Source: Calothrix sp. CSU_2_0 (GTDB taxonomy: Bacteria > Cyanobacteriota > Cyanobacteriia > Cyanobacteriales > Nostocaceae). Taken from it: a stretch of DNA of 32,530 nucleotides. The position numbers were made by a program, and so were the translations under genes. This document shows, one piece after another, positions 1 to 7,734 of this stretch (positions are counted from its first letter, which is position 1; each line of letters opens with the position of its first letter). Under the pieces are notes generated by a model. It worked only from the letters and a program-made list of their open reading frames with translations, did not search any database and was not told the DNA's origin. The stretch is from NCBI GenBank assembly GCA_012034595.1, contig JAAUPE010000083.1:1-32530 (forward strand), written 5' to 3'.

Positions 1-60
1 ATTCCCCCCTAAAACCAAACCCCGATCGCATAAGTGGTTACGCAAAATTAAATATATACT

Positions 61-87
61 GCGATTGCTTCGTTCCTCGCAATGACG
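61..87. repeat. Dispersed REP-like palindromic motif
   Basis: The stretch contains GCGATTGCTTCG followed by TTCCTCGCAATGACG. GCGATTGC at the left pairs imperfectly with GCAATGAC at the right around a short centre. I recognise this string as a motif scattered between genes in many unrelated bacteria, but no function is visible here. The surrounding 1-343 holds only this motif and two copies of the larger palindrome; no gene is supported there. Confidence 0.5.
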
Positions 88-150
88 AGGGTTTGAGATT
101 TTCGGAAAGTATAAATATTTTTGCACTACCACTTATCCCCACAAAACAAG

Positions 151-245
151 CCGCGATAAGCAGAGCTTAATGCCAAGGGCATATCGCACTTTCCCAAAAA
201 CTCAAACCGCGATAAGCTCCCGCTTAATGCCGGAGGCATATCGCA
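151..245 (+). repeat. Two copies of the three-way-junction palindrome
   Basis: Copies lie at about 151-188 and 207-245. Each begins with GCGATA and ends with TATCGC (outer arms). Inside are two small hairpins, AAGC/GCTT and TGCC/GGCA. The first copy has a 3-nt loop in the AAGC hairpin (AGA), the second a 4-nt loop (TCCC). Both are intergenic, downstream of the PIN module. Open frames seen across them on the minus strand are translations of the repeat, not genes. Confidence 0.85.
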
Positions 246-343
246 TATCCCCAAAAACTCAAAACGCGATTCCTGTGGATTAACGCATACCCAAAAAAAC
301 AAAAAGCGTAGACACAACGTGGTTTGTCGTCAGATTCGCATGG

Positions 344-526
344 CTATACAGTCGATTGTGAAGATTTTGTTGGCTGTTTTTTGGGAGGTAAAGTTATTGA
401 GTGTTTACCGCTTTCCGCTTGTCTTTTACGCCAATCTGCGAACATAGCTGCAACATCATAATTAAATGATTTGGCGTGGGCTTCGCGAAATTGATATATT
501 TCTTCTAATACTTCATTCGTTAACAT
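344..526 (-). CDS. Small partner of PIN toxin, putative antitoxin
   Basis: This 60-residue soluble protein starts with ATG one base after the stop of the upstream PIN gene, so the two are translationally coupled; an AGGAGAA Shine-Dalgarno lies inside the end of the PIN gene. The core (REAHAKSFNYDVAAMFADWR, then a basic stretch and LPPKKQP) resembles the short proteins that usually accompany this PIN subfamily in cyanobacteria. No DNA-binding fold is evident by eye. The toxin-first, partner-second order is the reverse of most VapBC pairs. Function as an antitoxin is inferred from position and family memory only. Confidence 0.65.
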   Translation of the reverse strand: MLTNEVLEEIYQFREAHAKSFNYDVAAMFADWRKRQAESGKHSITLPPKKQPTKSSQSTV

Positions 527-527
527 T

Positions 528-1001
528 CTATTCTCCTATCATTTCATAGGGGGTACAAATTGTTGGTAATTCATATCCAAATTCCGAACAAATCTGTGCA
601 AGTTTTTTCTGGATATGGGCATTTGCAATGTGCTTACAATTCCAGGTTAACAAATAATCCATGCCGTGGACTGTGGCGATCGCAATATGAGCTGCATCGT
701 TTGCGGCTTTGGGTGGAAGGTTTGTTTTTGATAAAAATTGAATTACAAGTTCTTGGGCAATTTCCGAGGGTTCTAATAATGTTATACCTTTTAACATTTC
801 AAGTCTTTGATATGCAATTTCTGAGTCTCCCAATACGGCTTCGTCTAATACAATTTGTGAGGCGTAGAGGTCTAAACTTATGCGATAATTGTCCCACCAG
901 TCTCGCGTGACTTCGATATTGGCTGCAAGTATCAGATTTTTGGTTGATCGCGCTGTTAAATAACCAAATATGCTTGTTTCAATGTAGGCTGTTTCGTTCA
1001 T
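528..1001 (-). CDS. PIN-domain protein, VapC-like toxin
   Basis: The protein of about 157 residues is a PIN-domain ribonuclease-like fold, probably a toxin that cleaves RNA. The start motif is NETAYIETSIFGYL, where the usual first acidic residue is Glu; the later acidic positions are in the PPKAANDAAHIAIA segment, and the end motif is DYLLTWNCKHIAN. I chose the ATG at 1001 rather than a TTG three codons earlier because the family starts close to YIETS. The gene is coupled to the 60-residue ORF behind it. The YIETS...YLTAR start marks a subfamily distinct from the VapC at 2066-2500 in this window. Confidence 0.82.
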   Translation of the reverse strand: MNETAYIETSIFGYLTARSTKNLILAANIEVTRDWWDNYRISLDLYASQIVLDEAVLGDSEIAYQRLEMLKGITLLEPSEIAQELVIQFLSKTNLPPKAANDAAHIAIATVHGMDYLLTWNCKHIANAHIQKKLAQICSEFGYELPTICTPYEMIGE

Positions 1002-1142
1002 GTGGAACAATCTATTGACTTTCTAAATCTTAAATCAAATCAATCGAAAAAGCGATCGCAACTATTACATCTGTTGATACTTTAGAAAAATTGCGACAAG
1101 TCTATCAACCAGCAAGCGATCGCACACTCCAACAAAACCAAA

Positions 1143-1285
1143 CCGCGATAAGCGCAGCTTAATGCCGGAGGCATATCGCATATCCCAAAACAACCGCGAT
1201 AAGCGGAGCTTAATGCCAAAGGCATATCGCACTCTCACCAAAAACCAAACGCGATGCTCAAAGAACACTCCTGCGGAGTATCGCA
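1143..1285 (+). repeat. Three palindrome copies in tandem
   Basis: Full 36-nt copies occur at about 1143-1180 (loop GCA) and 1193-1231 (loop GGA), followed at 1251-1285 by a divergent relative that keeps the GCGAT start and the GGAGTATCGC end. They lie in the intergenic space between the PIN and ParE genes. An open plus-strand frame across them encodes the peptide RDKRSLMPKAYRT, the same peptide that coding-region copies add to real proteins further along. Confidence 0.85.
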
Positions 1286-1355
1286 CCACTAAAGAATCCA
1301 AACAACCAAGTGATCCCAACACAAATAATTCACATCATCCAGTGATCGAGCAACA

Positions 1356-1646
1356 TCATAGGGTAATGTCGGGAATATGTCTTGCACCATGAATAATACG
1401 TACAAGTTCGATCCCATCTTGAATCTCACGATAGAGAATCAAATAACGACCAACGGGAAAGTATCGTAGTTCTGGGGAAATATCTGGACGAGCTTGACCG
1501 AGTTTTGGATTTTCAGCTAGCATTTGACATTTTGCATCGATTCGATCGAGCAAATTATCTGCTGCTTCTGGATTTTCTGTAGCGATATAAATCCAGATTT
1601 CAATTAAGTCTTCTTCGGCTATCCGGGTACGGATAAGTTTAGTCAC
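1356..1646 (-). CDS. parE: ParE/RelE-family toxin
   Basis: This 96-residue protein has the RelE/ParE fold pattern: an N-terminal helix pair (RIAEEDLIEIWIYIATENPE), the segment LAENPKLGQARPDI, and the terminal strands YFPVGRYLILYREI and VRIIHGARHI. ParE proteins poison DNA gyrase, whereas RelE proteins cleave mRNA; this one matches ParE better because it pairs with a ParD-type antitoxin. The start is GTG at 1646. It follows the ParD gene by about 50 bp in the same direction, so the two probably form one transcript. Confidence 0.85.
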   Translation of the reverse strand: MTKLIRTRIAEEDLIEIWIYIATENPEAADNLLDRIDAKCQMLAENPKLGQARPDISPELRYFPVGRYLILYREIQDGIELVRIIHGARHIPDITL

Positions 1647-1698
1647 AGGAGATGCACCTTGTTATTGTCGGAATACTCACAATACTCAAATAAAATTT

Positions 1699-1959
1699 TT
1701 AGCTCAAACGTTTGCGTGCTTCTTGTTTGATCGCTTCAATATCGGTGTGTACTCCAGCACCACTGTCAATTCCTTGCTGCCAAAAAGCACGTAACTCTTC
1801 GATGTTCTGTAATTGCTGTAAGCGTTTCTGTTTCCAATCCCGCAATGCTTCGCGAATCACTTCGCTGCTGCTGGCATATTCGCCAGATTCTACCGATTGA
1901 CGGACGAAAGCTGCTATTTCTGAAGTGAGGGCAATGCTGATTTTTTCAACGTTGGACAT
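1699..1959 (-). CDS. parD: ParD-family antitoxin (ribbon-helix-helix)
   Basis: The 86-residue protein begins VEKISIALTSEIAAFVRQSV, a ribbon-helix-helix DNA-binding start, followed by ESGEYASSSEVIREALRDW, the conserved ParD helix. The C-terminal half is charged and helical and would wrap the toxin. ParD antitoxins also repress their own promoter as dimers (family knowledge). It precedes parE on the same strand. The upstream region 1960-2065 contains a HIP1 site but no promoter I can defend. Confidence 0.87.
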   Translation of the reverse strand: MSNVEKISIALTSEIAAFVRQSVESGEYASSSEVIREALRDWKQKRLQQLQNIEELRAFWQQGIDSGAGVHTDIEAIKQEARKRLS

Positions 1960-2065
1960 GAGTTTTATATGCTTTTACTCTAAAGTAGCAATTATTCCTA
2001 CCAAAATTATAGCGTATTGCGATCGCACTACCAGGAAACCAAATAAGTGATAACTTTTGCATCAA

Positions 2066-2500
2066 TCAAAGAAGTCCACTAGAATCTAAGGGAATGCTCA
2101 ATTGTCGAGCAGCATCAATAAGTCCGCGATCAAGTGAGAGAAGATTTTCTATGCTGTGGTTGCGAGCGATCGCTAAATGTAGAGCGTCTCCTGCTCTCAA
2201 TCCAGTTTCCCATTGTTGAATAAATTCGGCTGCGAGAATAAAATCAGCAGATGTTACTGTGAAAACTGTGTAAGATTGGGCTACATCTTCTTTAAATGAG
2301 TTTATTACCGCTTCCATTTGTTCCAGATTCAACTCACTCATACGAACGCGACGGGACACAAGGCTGGTAAACTCGACAATTGTCCAATCGCTAATGGCTA
2401 ATTGCTCGGTAGGAATATTAAGCAGGATTGTCTCTACTGATGTACTGGTTGCTTCTTGGATGTAGAAAGGTGCGAGAAAGCTTGTGTCGAGGTATATCAA
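2066..2500 (-). CDS. vapC: VapC-type PIN-domain toxin
   Basis: This 144-residue PIN domain protein is a likely site-specific ribonuclease toxin. Visible acidic motifs are MIYLDTSFLAPFY (Asp5), the central DWTIVEFTSLVSRR, AGDALHLAIA and LLSLDRGLIDAA. The length is normal for VapC. The start is TTG at 2500, which overlaps the TGA stop of the antitoxin gene, so translation is coupled. It belongs to the more common VapC branch with D at the first catalytic position, unlike the YIETS protein at 528-1001. Confidence 0.87.
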   Translation of the reverse strand: MIYLDTSFLAPFYIQEATSTSVETILLNIPTEQLAISDWTIVEFTSLVSRRVRMSELNLEQMEAVINSFKEDVAQSYTVFTVTSADFILAAEFIQQWETGLRAGDALHLAIARNHSIENLLSLDRGLIDAARQLSIPLDSSGLL

Positions 2501-2733
2501 TATCTTGCCTCTTGGCGTAAACTCTGGATGATTTCTAGATTACTGGTTAATACTTGAGGTTGGGTAGCTCTTAGTTTATGGTGAGATGTTAAAGGTTGAA
2601 GGGTATGTAAGATTGATGACAAGCGAGCTATGGGCTTACCATGACTAATAATCACTATTTCTTCGCCATTCTCAACTTGCGTAAGCAGTTGATTTATGGT
2701 GACTGATGTGTTGGTAATGTCTACTTTTTGCAT
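2497..2733 (-). CDS. Phd/YefM-type antitoxin
   Basis: The protein (78 residues from this start) matches the Phd/YefM family: MQKVDITNTSVTINQLLTQV, then ENGEEIVIISHGKPIARL. Such antitoxins bind their partner toxin through the C-terminal tail and repress the operon through the N-terminal dimer. I chose the ATG at 2733 because the family nearly always begins with this motif; a longer frame reaches an ATG at 2811, and the extra 26 residues look unrelated. The stop overlaps the vapC start. Confidence 0.85.
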   Translation of the reverse strand: MQKVDITNTSVTINQLLTQVENGEEIVIISHGKPIARLSSILHTLQPLTSHHKLRATQPQVLTSNLEIIQSLRQEARY

Positions 2734-2811
2734 AAAATCAAACGATCGCTTTTTAGGCTGTATATATTTTTTTATCCTATCGTAGTTTTGTAAATTGAAC
2801 GCGATGGTCAT

Positions 2812-2940
2812 AGGGCAAAGCCCTTCTCGTAGAGTAGACCACTCCGTAGGAGTAAGTTAGTCCGCAGCTAAATTGTATAAATGAAAATATCTTTCCTCAT
2901 GTGGTGCGGGCATCCTGCCCGCTTACGATATATAAATTAG
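2812..2940. repeat. Short intergenic palindromes
   Basis: The gap between the antitoxin gene and the IS holds several small inverted repeats. One is a 7-bp GC-rich hairpin at 2906-2922 (GCGGGCA, 3-nt loop, TGCCCGC). Others are GGGCAAAGCCC near 2814 and CTCCGTAGGAG near 2842. These are common cyanobacterial dispersed palindromes. None is followed by a T-run that would make a convincing terminator. Confidence 0.55.
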
Positions 2941-3016
2941 ATGCTTAACAACTTATCGCAATTCCCATCAAACCAAACGCGATAAGCTCCCGCTTAGGGA
3001 CTGTAAAAAAATAACT

Positions 3017-4333
3017 TCATGCTTTTTGAAGAGATTGCTGACGGGGTTGAAAGACATAATTCCATTGTGGACAAATGCGACGTTGCCTCAAATTCATAGT
3101 TGCCATCTGAGCATCTGAGACTTTAACTTGAGTAGGATAGTATCCTTTAAGTTGGGCAGCTTTGACTGTTAGCCCAGCAATTGTAGTCGTACCTCGAATT
3201 AAAGCAGTCATCCGACGAAGTGAGCACAGAGGAAAACCCGCCCAATTAAGGGAGATAAAACTGAACAGTCGATGTTCAATGGGATTCCATTTGGAGGCAC
3301 CAGAAGGGTAATGACAGACCATCACCTGAATATTAAAGCGGTCTGCCAATTGTTGTTGTAATTGGTACTTCCAGTTGCGAACGCGGTAGCCATTACTGCC
3401 ACCTGAATCACCCAAAATCAGGATTTTGCTTTCATCTGCAAATTTGGGACGATCTTTACGCTCGAACCAACGTACAATTGCATCAACAGCAAAGGCGGCT
3501 GTATCATGAGATGTTCCGATATAGACATAGCCCTGATTGTGAACTAAATCGTAAATTCCATAAGGCACTGCTTTGACAGTAGCATCAGTGGGAAATTCAT
3601 GGTCATTGACCAGAACTGGTTTTTGATTCCAAGTCTTTCCAGCATTTTTGAAGTTGCGAAAACTTAAGGGGTGGCTGTGCCTCCCTTAAAGTTTTCAAGA
3701 AGCCAATTAATTCCTTTTTCTTGGTGTCAACACTAATAATTGGATGTCCCGCGTTGATGAATAGTTGCTTGACTCGACGAATGTATCGAAATTGCTGATC
3801 TCGCTGAGGGTGTTGGGTTATCGCAACTGATTTCCGATTTGCTTTAAGCGAATATTTTTGTTGTTTGAGCAAGCGTCTGATGCTCATGTGGCTGAGTAAA
3901 AAACCAATACCTGCTAGCTTTACTTTTAACTGTCTGAGGGAGGAGCGAATCCATTTACTTACACCGCACGGAACTCCTGCTGTATCGGTTTCAACTGCCT
4001 GTTGTACTGCTGCTTCCACTCCCATTACTTTTTTTCTACTCGTTTGCGTCCACCCCCTGCTACTCGGATTCTCTGCGTCGGACGATTGCTTAAACCATCC
4101 TCAAGTTCTTCTTGCCCACGCCGAATCGTATTGATGTCTAACCCCGTGATAGCACTTATTTTTTTGGTTCCTCCATGCCCTAGCTTTTTCGCTTCTAATC
4201 CTGCCATCCATCGCCGTTGTTGTTCATCCAAACGACTCATCAATAGATTTAGACCTGAGTGCTGTTTGCCAATTACTTGATTTCCTATTTGGCACTCTTG
4301 ACATTTGCACTGATGAATCTGCCGATTACTCAT
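3017..4333 (-). pseudogene. ISAzo13-family transposase, frame interrupted twice
   Basis: This is a DDE-type transposase in three reading-frame segments (4333-4025, 4025-3656, 3655-3017). The N-terminal part carries EEQRRWMAGLEAKK-like helices and RIRVAGGGRKRVEKK. The middle has KANRKSVAITQHPQRDQQFR and ISVDTKKKELIG, the latter containing the first catalytic Asp. The last part has KAVPYGIYDL, ILGDSGGSNGYRVRNWK and SKWNPIEHRLFSFIS. The first break is at A7G followed at once by TAA, where a -1 slip would restore reading; the second is caused by a 46-nt hairpin insertion at 3656-3701. ORF2 and ORF3 were continuous before that insertion. ISAzo13 transposases are normally one ORF (family knowledge), so activity is doubtful. 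Confidence 0.85.
3656..3701. repeat. 46-nt palindrome inserted in transposase
   Basis: The family motif ELIG-NFKNAG is split here: GGC is followed by 46 extra bases before AACTTCAAAAATGC resumes. The insert is a hairpin with 17-nt arms at 3658-3674 and 3680-3696 (14 of 17 pair) and a 5-nt loop. GC occurs on both sides and may be a 2-bp target duplication. Since 46 is one more than a multiple of three, it shifts the frame. Confidence 0.75.
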
Positions 4334-4404
4334 TTGGATGATCCTGCTTTGATAGATGCTTTTCTAGCCTACCCTAAAACATGAAGTTGTTTCTTTACAA
4401 GCCC

Positions 4405-4483
4405 TTAATGCCAAGGGCATATCGCATATCCCCAAAAACCCAAACCGCGATAAGCTCCCGCTTAATGCCAAGGGCATATCGCA
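4405..4483 (+). repeat. Half palindrome at IS edge plus a full copy
   Basis: 4405-4426 is the right half of the palindrome split by the IS (it starts TTAATGCC and ends GGCATATCGC). A complete 37-nt copy with the 4-nt TCCC loop follows at about 4445-4483. The two right halves are identical over ATGCCAAGGGCATATCGC, so they are recent relatives. Confidence 0.85.
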
Positions 4484-4505
4484 CTCTCCAATCAAAACCA
4501 AAACC

Positions 4506-4632
4506 GCGATCGCACTCCCCACAAACCAAACGCGATCGCACTCCCATCAAATCCCAAAAAGCGATCGCAACACCAAAAAATCCACATCATCAAACGCGAT
4601 CACAATCCCATTAAATTCAAAACCGCGATCGC
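4506..4632. repeat. Spaced HIP1 array
   Basis: GCGATCGC occurs at 4506, 4532, 4561 and 4625, with a one-base variant GCGATCAC at 4596. The spacing is 26-35 bp and is filled by A/C-rich linkers such as CACTCCCCACAAACCAAA. HIP1 is common in cyanobacterial genomes, but a near-regular run is less so. The surrounding 4430-4900 contains no credible gene. Confidence 0.7.
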
Positions 4633-4686
4633 ACACCCAAAAACCCAATCGCAATTCCTGCAAACACTTAGCTAAAGCACCGCAAA

Positions 4687-4750
4687 TATCCCTGACTTCT
4701 TTGAGGAGATTTGGCTTGTTACCCAGATTCTTGGCTAGAAGTCAGGGATA
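4687..4750. repeat. 64-nt element with perfect 14-nt inverted ends
   Basis: TATCCCTGACTTCT at 4687-4700 is the exact reverse complement of 4737-4750, with a 36-nt centre that itself has no long ORF. The AGAAGTC...GGGAT end resembles small non-autonomous repeats scattered in cyanobacterial genomes. A related but imperfect form is seen near 12919-12974 (AAACCCGACTTCTT). Confidence 0.65.
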
Positions 4751-4901
4751 TAACCCATCGCACACCTATCGCAATCCAAAATCCCAGAAACCTTATTTTA
4801 TTTATAATAAAATTATGGCATGTTTATTTGATTACTTCGGATTATCATATGTTCAAGTTGCTTTTGTGGGTTATGAGCGGGAGAAATGGGGCTGGTTTGA
4901 T

Positions 4902-6016
4902 TTACCAACCATCTACTCTTAAAAATCTATGTCGGAATAACTGATAGCCATAGCCGGAAAAATGTGCGATCGGCATGGTAATTAAAGTTATTCCGCAGAA
5001 GAACCAGCGACTAATAAGTGAGGGTATTTCTTGTTCGCTACCTCGCCAAAATTCTGTTTTAAAGTTGCTGTGGTATTTCCAATTTACTCGCAAGCTTTCT
5101 AAAAATGGTAACAGTAAGGCAAAGGGTGTTAATTCGATAATGTGTAAGTTGATATTTGAGAAGAGTAAATCAACTGCTAGCAAGAAAATTATGGCAGAGA
5201 TGACTAAAAAGGGTAGTTTTCCTCTAAGTTGTGAGTGATTTTTGTGCTTCTGGCTGGTTCGATAGCGACCTCTACCATATTTGAAATACTGAAATAAAAG
5301 AGATTTCCAAGTTCTTCTTGGATAGTACCAAACTTTGATGTCGGAACTAATATAAATTGCTTGGTTATCTATTTGAATCAGCCTTTGTTTAAGCTCTACA
5401 TCTTGGTTTATGATTTGCGAAGCGTCAAAATATTGTTTGAGTTTAAGATTCAGTTCTGCATCTTCATTTGCCGTAGCATCATTAGAGTAAGCACATACTT
5501 CTTGTAAAGCTTTTTTCCAGAAGCATCCCAAATAAACTGTTTCTGCATATCCGCTATATTCTGGGTTGCGATATTTTGCACCACCACTACCTAAAATGCT
5601 TTTGGATGCCAGAGCCACACCTGCTTGAAAGGGCGTTTTGGCGACGAAGCGTTGCGCTCCTCCTACATTTAAAGCTTCTGATTGGAGTAAGACTTCTACA
5701 CATTTTTCTATGTAGTCTGGTGCATAATCGGAGTGAGCATCTGCTCGGAGGAAAATATCACCTGTACATTGTTCTAATATCAAGTTTAGTCCAGCAGATT
5801 GAAGTTTCTGCGGGTTATGAATTAGTTTTACTCTAGGGTCTTCTTGAGACATTCGCTTGACTATCTCTTGAGTACCGTCAGTACTGCCACCATCAGCAAC
5901 TAATATTTCAATTAAGTTGGGGTATTTGGTTGATAAGAACCCTGTTAACAGTTTTTTATACCATCAAATTCATTATAAGCTGGTATCGCAATGGAAATTT
6001 TTGGATAATTACTCAT
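4902..6016 (-). pseudogene. GT2 family glycosyltransferase, one-base frameshift
   Basis: The frame from ATG 6016 reads MSNYPKISIAIPAYNEFDGI and then hits a stop. After a one-base slip it continues through LVADGGSTDGTQEIV, DPRVKLIHNPQKLQSAGLN, FLRADAHSDYAPDYI and the acceptor region, ending with two hydrophobic stretches and a basic tail. This is a normal GT-A family 2 layout with the DxD-like DAH. It probably adds a sugar to a lipid-linked repeat at the inner membrane. The break is in a run of six A at 5952-5957, where seven would keep the frame. The 316-residue part alone would lack the nucleotide-binding start. It could be real loss, slippage-corrected expression or an assembly error. Confidence 0.82.
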
Positions 6017-6179
6017 ATTGATAGATATTTAATACTTTAATAAATTTTGATACATTCCAGTTTTTAGTTAGTTTTAAGACTTATGATTTGAGCCTGAACA
6101 TTTTACAATTATTCATCAAGCTTACCATAGATAATTAAATATATAAATAGTTATAAATTAACTGTATTCTTATATTAAA

Positions 6180-7298
6180 TTACAGAGCAAATTGATAAGG
6201 AAGAAAATAATAATTTAAATGTAAACTCAAGAAAAGTCTAAAAGCCATAATTAAAGTGAAGCATAACAATAGAATTTGATATAACTTACCTTTAAAAGAA
6301 AGGGCTATTAACATATATAGTAAAACATCAGCAAATCTAAAATAGAGGCTCAGTCTTCCAGCTATAATGCGAAAACTATCGGAGTAACTGATAAATATAA
6401 CTGTATAAATTACTGACATATAAACAGTATATCGACTCAACCAGTCTTTTGATAAATATCTCCATCGAAAAAAAGTAAATACAGATAACAGCAAACGTTC
6501 AATCAATATCGGAATATCTTTAGCTTGATTCTCATCAAGACCAATTACTTCATTTGTAGTACTTAAGTTTGCTTCTATATTTCCAAACGGAAGTACTTTA
6601 GTTAGTAGTCCTGCCAAAATAAATAAACCAAACCGGAGACATATAAACCCCAATACAGCGACTATCATCGTTATTATTTTACTATTTGTCATTATTTTAT
6701 TTCTTAATATTTTTTTTATAAAATTAAATAAGAATATTGAAATTGATATGAATACATTAGAAAATAAAATTATAATAGCTGAAGCATGAAAAGTAGTAGC
6801 AAGTAAAGCATATATTATTGCTTTGAATGTTAACTTTTGTTTGACAATAAAATTATTTACAGATAATATTGTTAGGAGAATAGCTATCATCTGTCTATTC
6901 CCGCCAAGGAAAACTGGAAAATACTGAAATATAATTCCGCAAAATATAAATGTTTGATGTTTTACATTAAGCTTGGAAATAGGTACTATAAAATATATAG
7001 GAAGGGCAATAATTAGCAAAAATACAGTATAATTTGATGTTAAATTTTTAAGCACATCATTAATAATCATATAGCCAGGTTCAAAACTATCACTACTAGA
7101 CTCAAAGTGTTCTAGATAAGGGAACCAATCAGAACCTGTTTCAAATCTTAGTCCAGATAAAAGTATAGTTATAGTCGCTAATACAAATATAATAAATGCT
7201 TTAATCTGCCTAGAAAGAGTTTGTCTTACAAACGTTTCTAATAATACGGCAGATGTTAATAAGGCTATATAAAAAGTGTAAATTAAATCTATATACAT
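6180..7298 (-). CDS. EpsG-family membrane protein, likely Wzy-type polymerase
   Basis: The 372-residue protein is almost entirely membrane-spanning, with around ten hydrophobic segments. The signature LSGLRFETGSDWFPYLEHF near residues 47-65 is the EpsG-type GLR...G.D...Y motif, and GGNRQMIAILLT lies near residue 130. EpsG/Wzy proteins polymerise lipid-linked oligosaccharide units on the outer face of the inner membrane (family knowledge). It sits between glycosyltransferase genes with a Wzx flippase upstream, which supports the role. Codons are strongly AT-rich compared with the genes after 13 kb. Confidence 0.8.
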   Translation of the reverse strand: MYIDLIYTFYIALLTSAVLLETFVRQTLSRQIKAFIIFVLATITILLSGLRFETGSDWFPYLEHFESSSDSFEPGYMIINDVLKNLTSNYTVFLLIIALPIYFIVPISKLNVKHQTFIFCGIIFQYFPVFLGGNRQMIAILLTILSVNNFIVKQKLTFKAIIYALLATTFHASAIIILFSNVFISISIFLFNFIKKILRNKIMTNSKIITMIVAVLGFICLRFGLFILAGLLTKVLPFGNIEANLSTTNEVIGLDENQAKDIPILIERLLLSVFTFFRWRYLSKDWLSRYTVYMSVIYTVIFISYSDSFRIIAGRLSLYFRFADVLLYMLIALSFKGKLYQILLLCFTLIMAFRLFLSLHLNYYFLPYQFAL

Positions 7299-7449
7299 TT
7301 TAGAATTTACATCAAATATACTTAATATTTATCTGAGGGAGTTACAAAAACCTATGAAGCCTATCTGTAAAAATAGTTGGCTCTTCAGCACATGTTATGG
7401 AGCAAAATAATAAATCAAACCTAATAGCAGTATGAATTCTTTGCTGTGA

Positions 7450-7668
7450 CTAACTTTTCATTTTTTGAGATTTCTTATAAAACTGGGATTTGAATGCTAC
7501 ACCATAAAACCAACGGAGGAACCAAATATTTTGAGCTAGCTTACTAGAAAGGGATAAGAAGCATTTTCTGATTTTACTGATTCCGGTATCAATAAAGTTC
7601 ACAACAAAAGTCTTATTTTTTGTTGGACGAAGCTTAATTTTACTCAAGACCAATATAACAAGTCTCAT
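7450..7668 (-). CDS. Small hypothetical protein in polysaccharide cluster
   Basis: I do not recognise this 72-residue, very basic protein (MRLVILVLSKIKLRPTKNK..., LAQNIWFLRWFYGVAFK). The ATG has no good ribosome binding site. The aromatic C-terminal end could be the remnant of a glycosyltransferase tail. It lies in the same direction as its neighbours with gaps of about 70 and 150 bp. It may be a genuine small gene, a decayed one or chance. Confidence 0.35.
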   Translation of the reverse strand: MRLVILVLSKIKLRPTKNKTFVVNFIDTGISKIRKCFLSLSSKLAQNIWFLRWFYGVAFKSQFYKKSQKMKS

Positions 7669-7734
7669 AGCGCAAAAAGTTTCTTTAGGACTGTACCGAA
7701 ATTATCTTACATAAGGAACGGCGTAAAGTGATTT

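Larger units (their letters stand above)
2997..4404 (-). mobile_element. ISAzo13-family insertion sequence, complete ends
   Basis: The ends are 25-bp imperfect inverted repeats: 2997-3021 begins GGGACTGTAAA and the reverse complement of 4380-4404 begins GGGCTTGTAAA. By eye 21 of 25 positions match, ending with AACTTCATG on both sides. The element is 1408 bp. It is flanked on both sides by TTA, read as a 3-bp target duplication. Removing the element and one TTA restores a copy of the three-way-junction palindrome (left half 2978-2996, right half 4405-4426), so the insertion target was that repeat. Confidence 0.85.

Noticed and set aside
126-317. Open minus-strand frame of 63 codons
   Set aside because: It is only a translation of the palindromes and linkers (CDMPPALS repeats) with no start signal.
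1065-1392. Overlapping open frames on both strands
   Set aside because: They cover three palindrome copies; the repeat has three stop-free frames in total, which creates chance ORFs.
4381-4614. Plus-strand frame MKLFLYKPLMPRAYR...
   Set aside because: It starts in the IS end and runs through palindromes and HIP1 linkers; low-complexity, no gene features.
4506-4632. Possible CRISPR array
   Set aside because: The only shared part is the 8-bp HIP1 site with variable spacing and no conserved 25-37-bp repeat.
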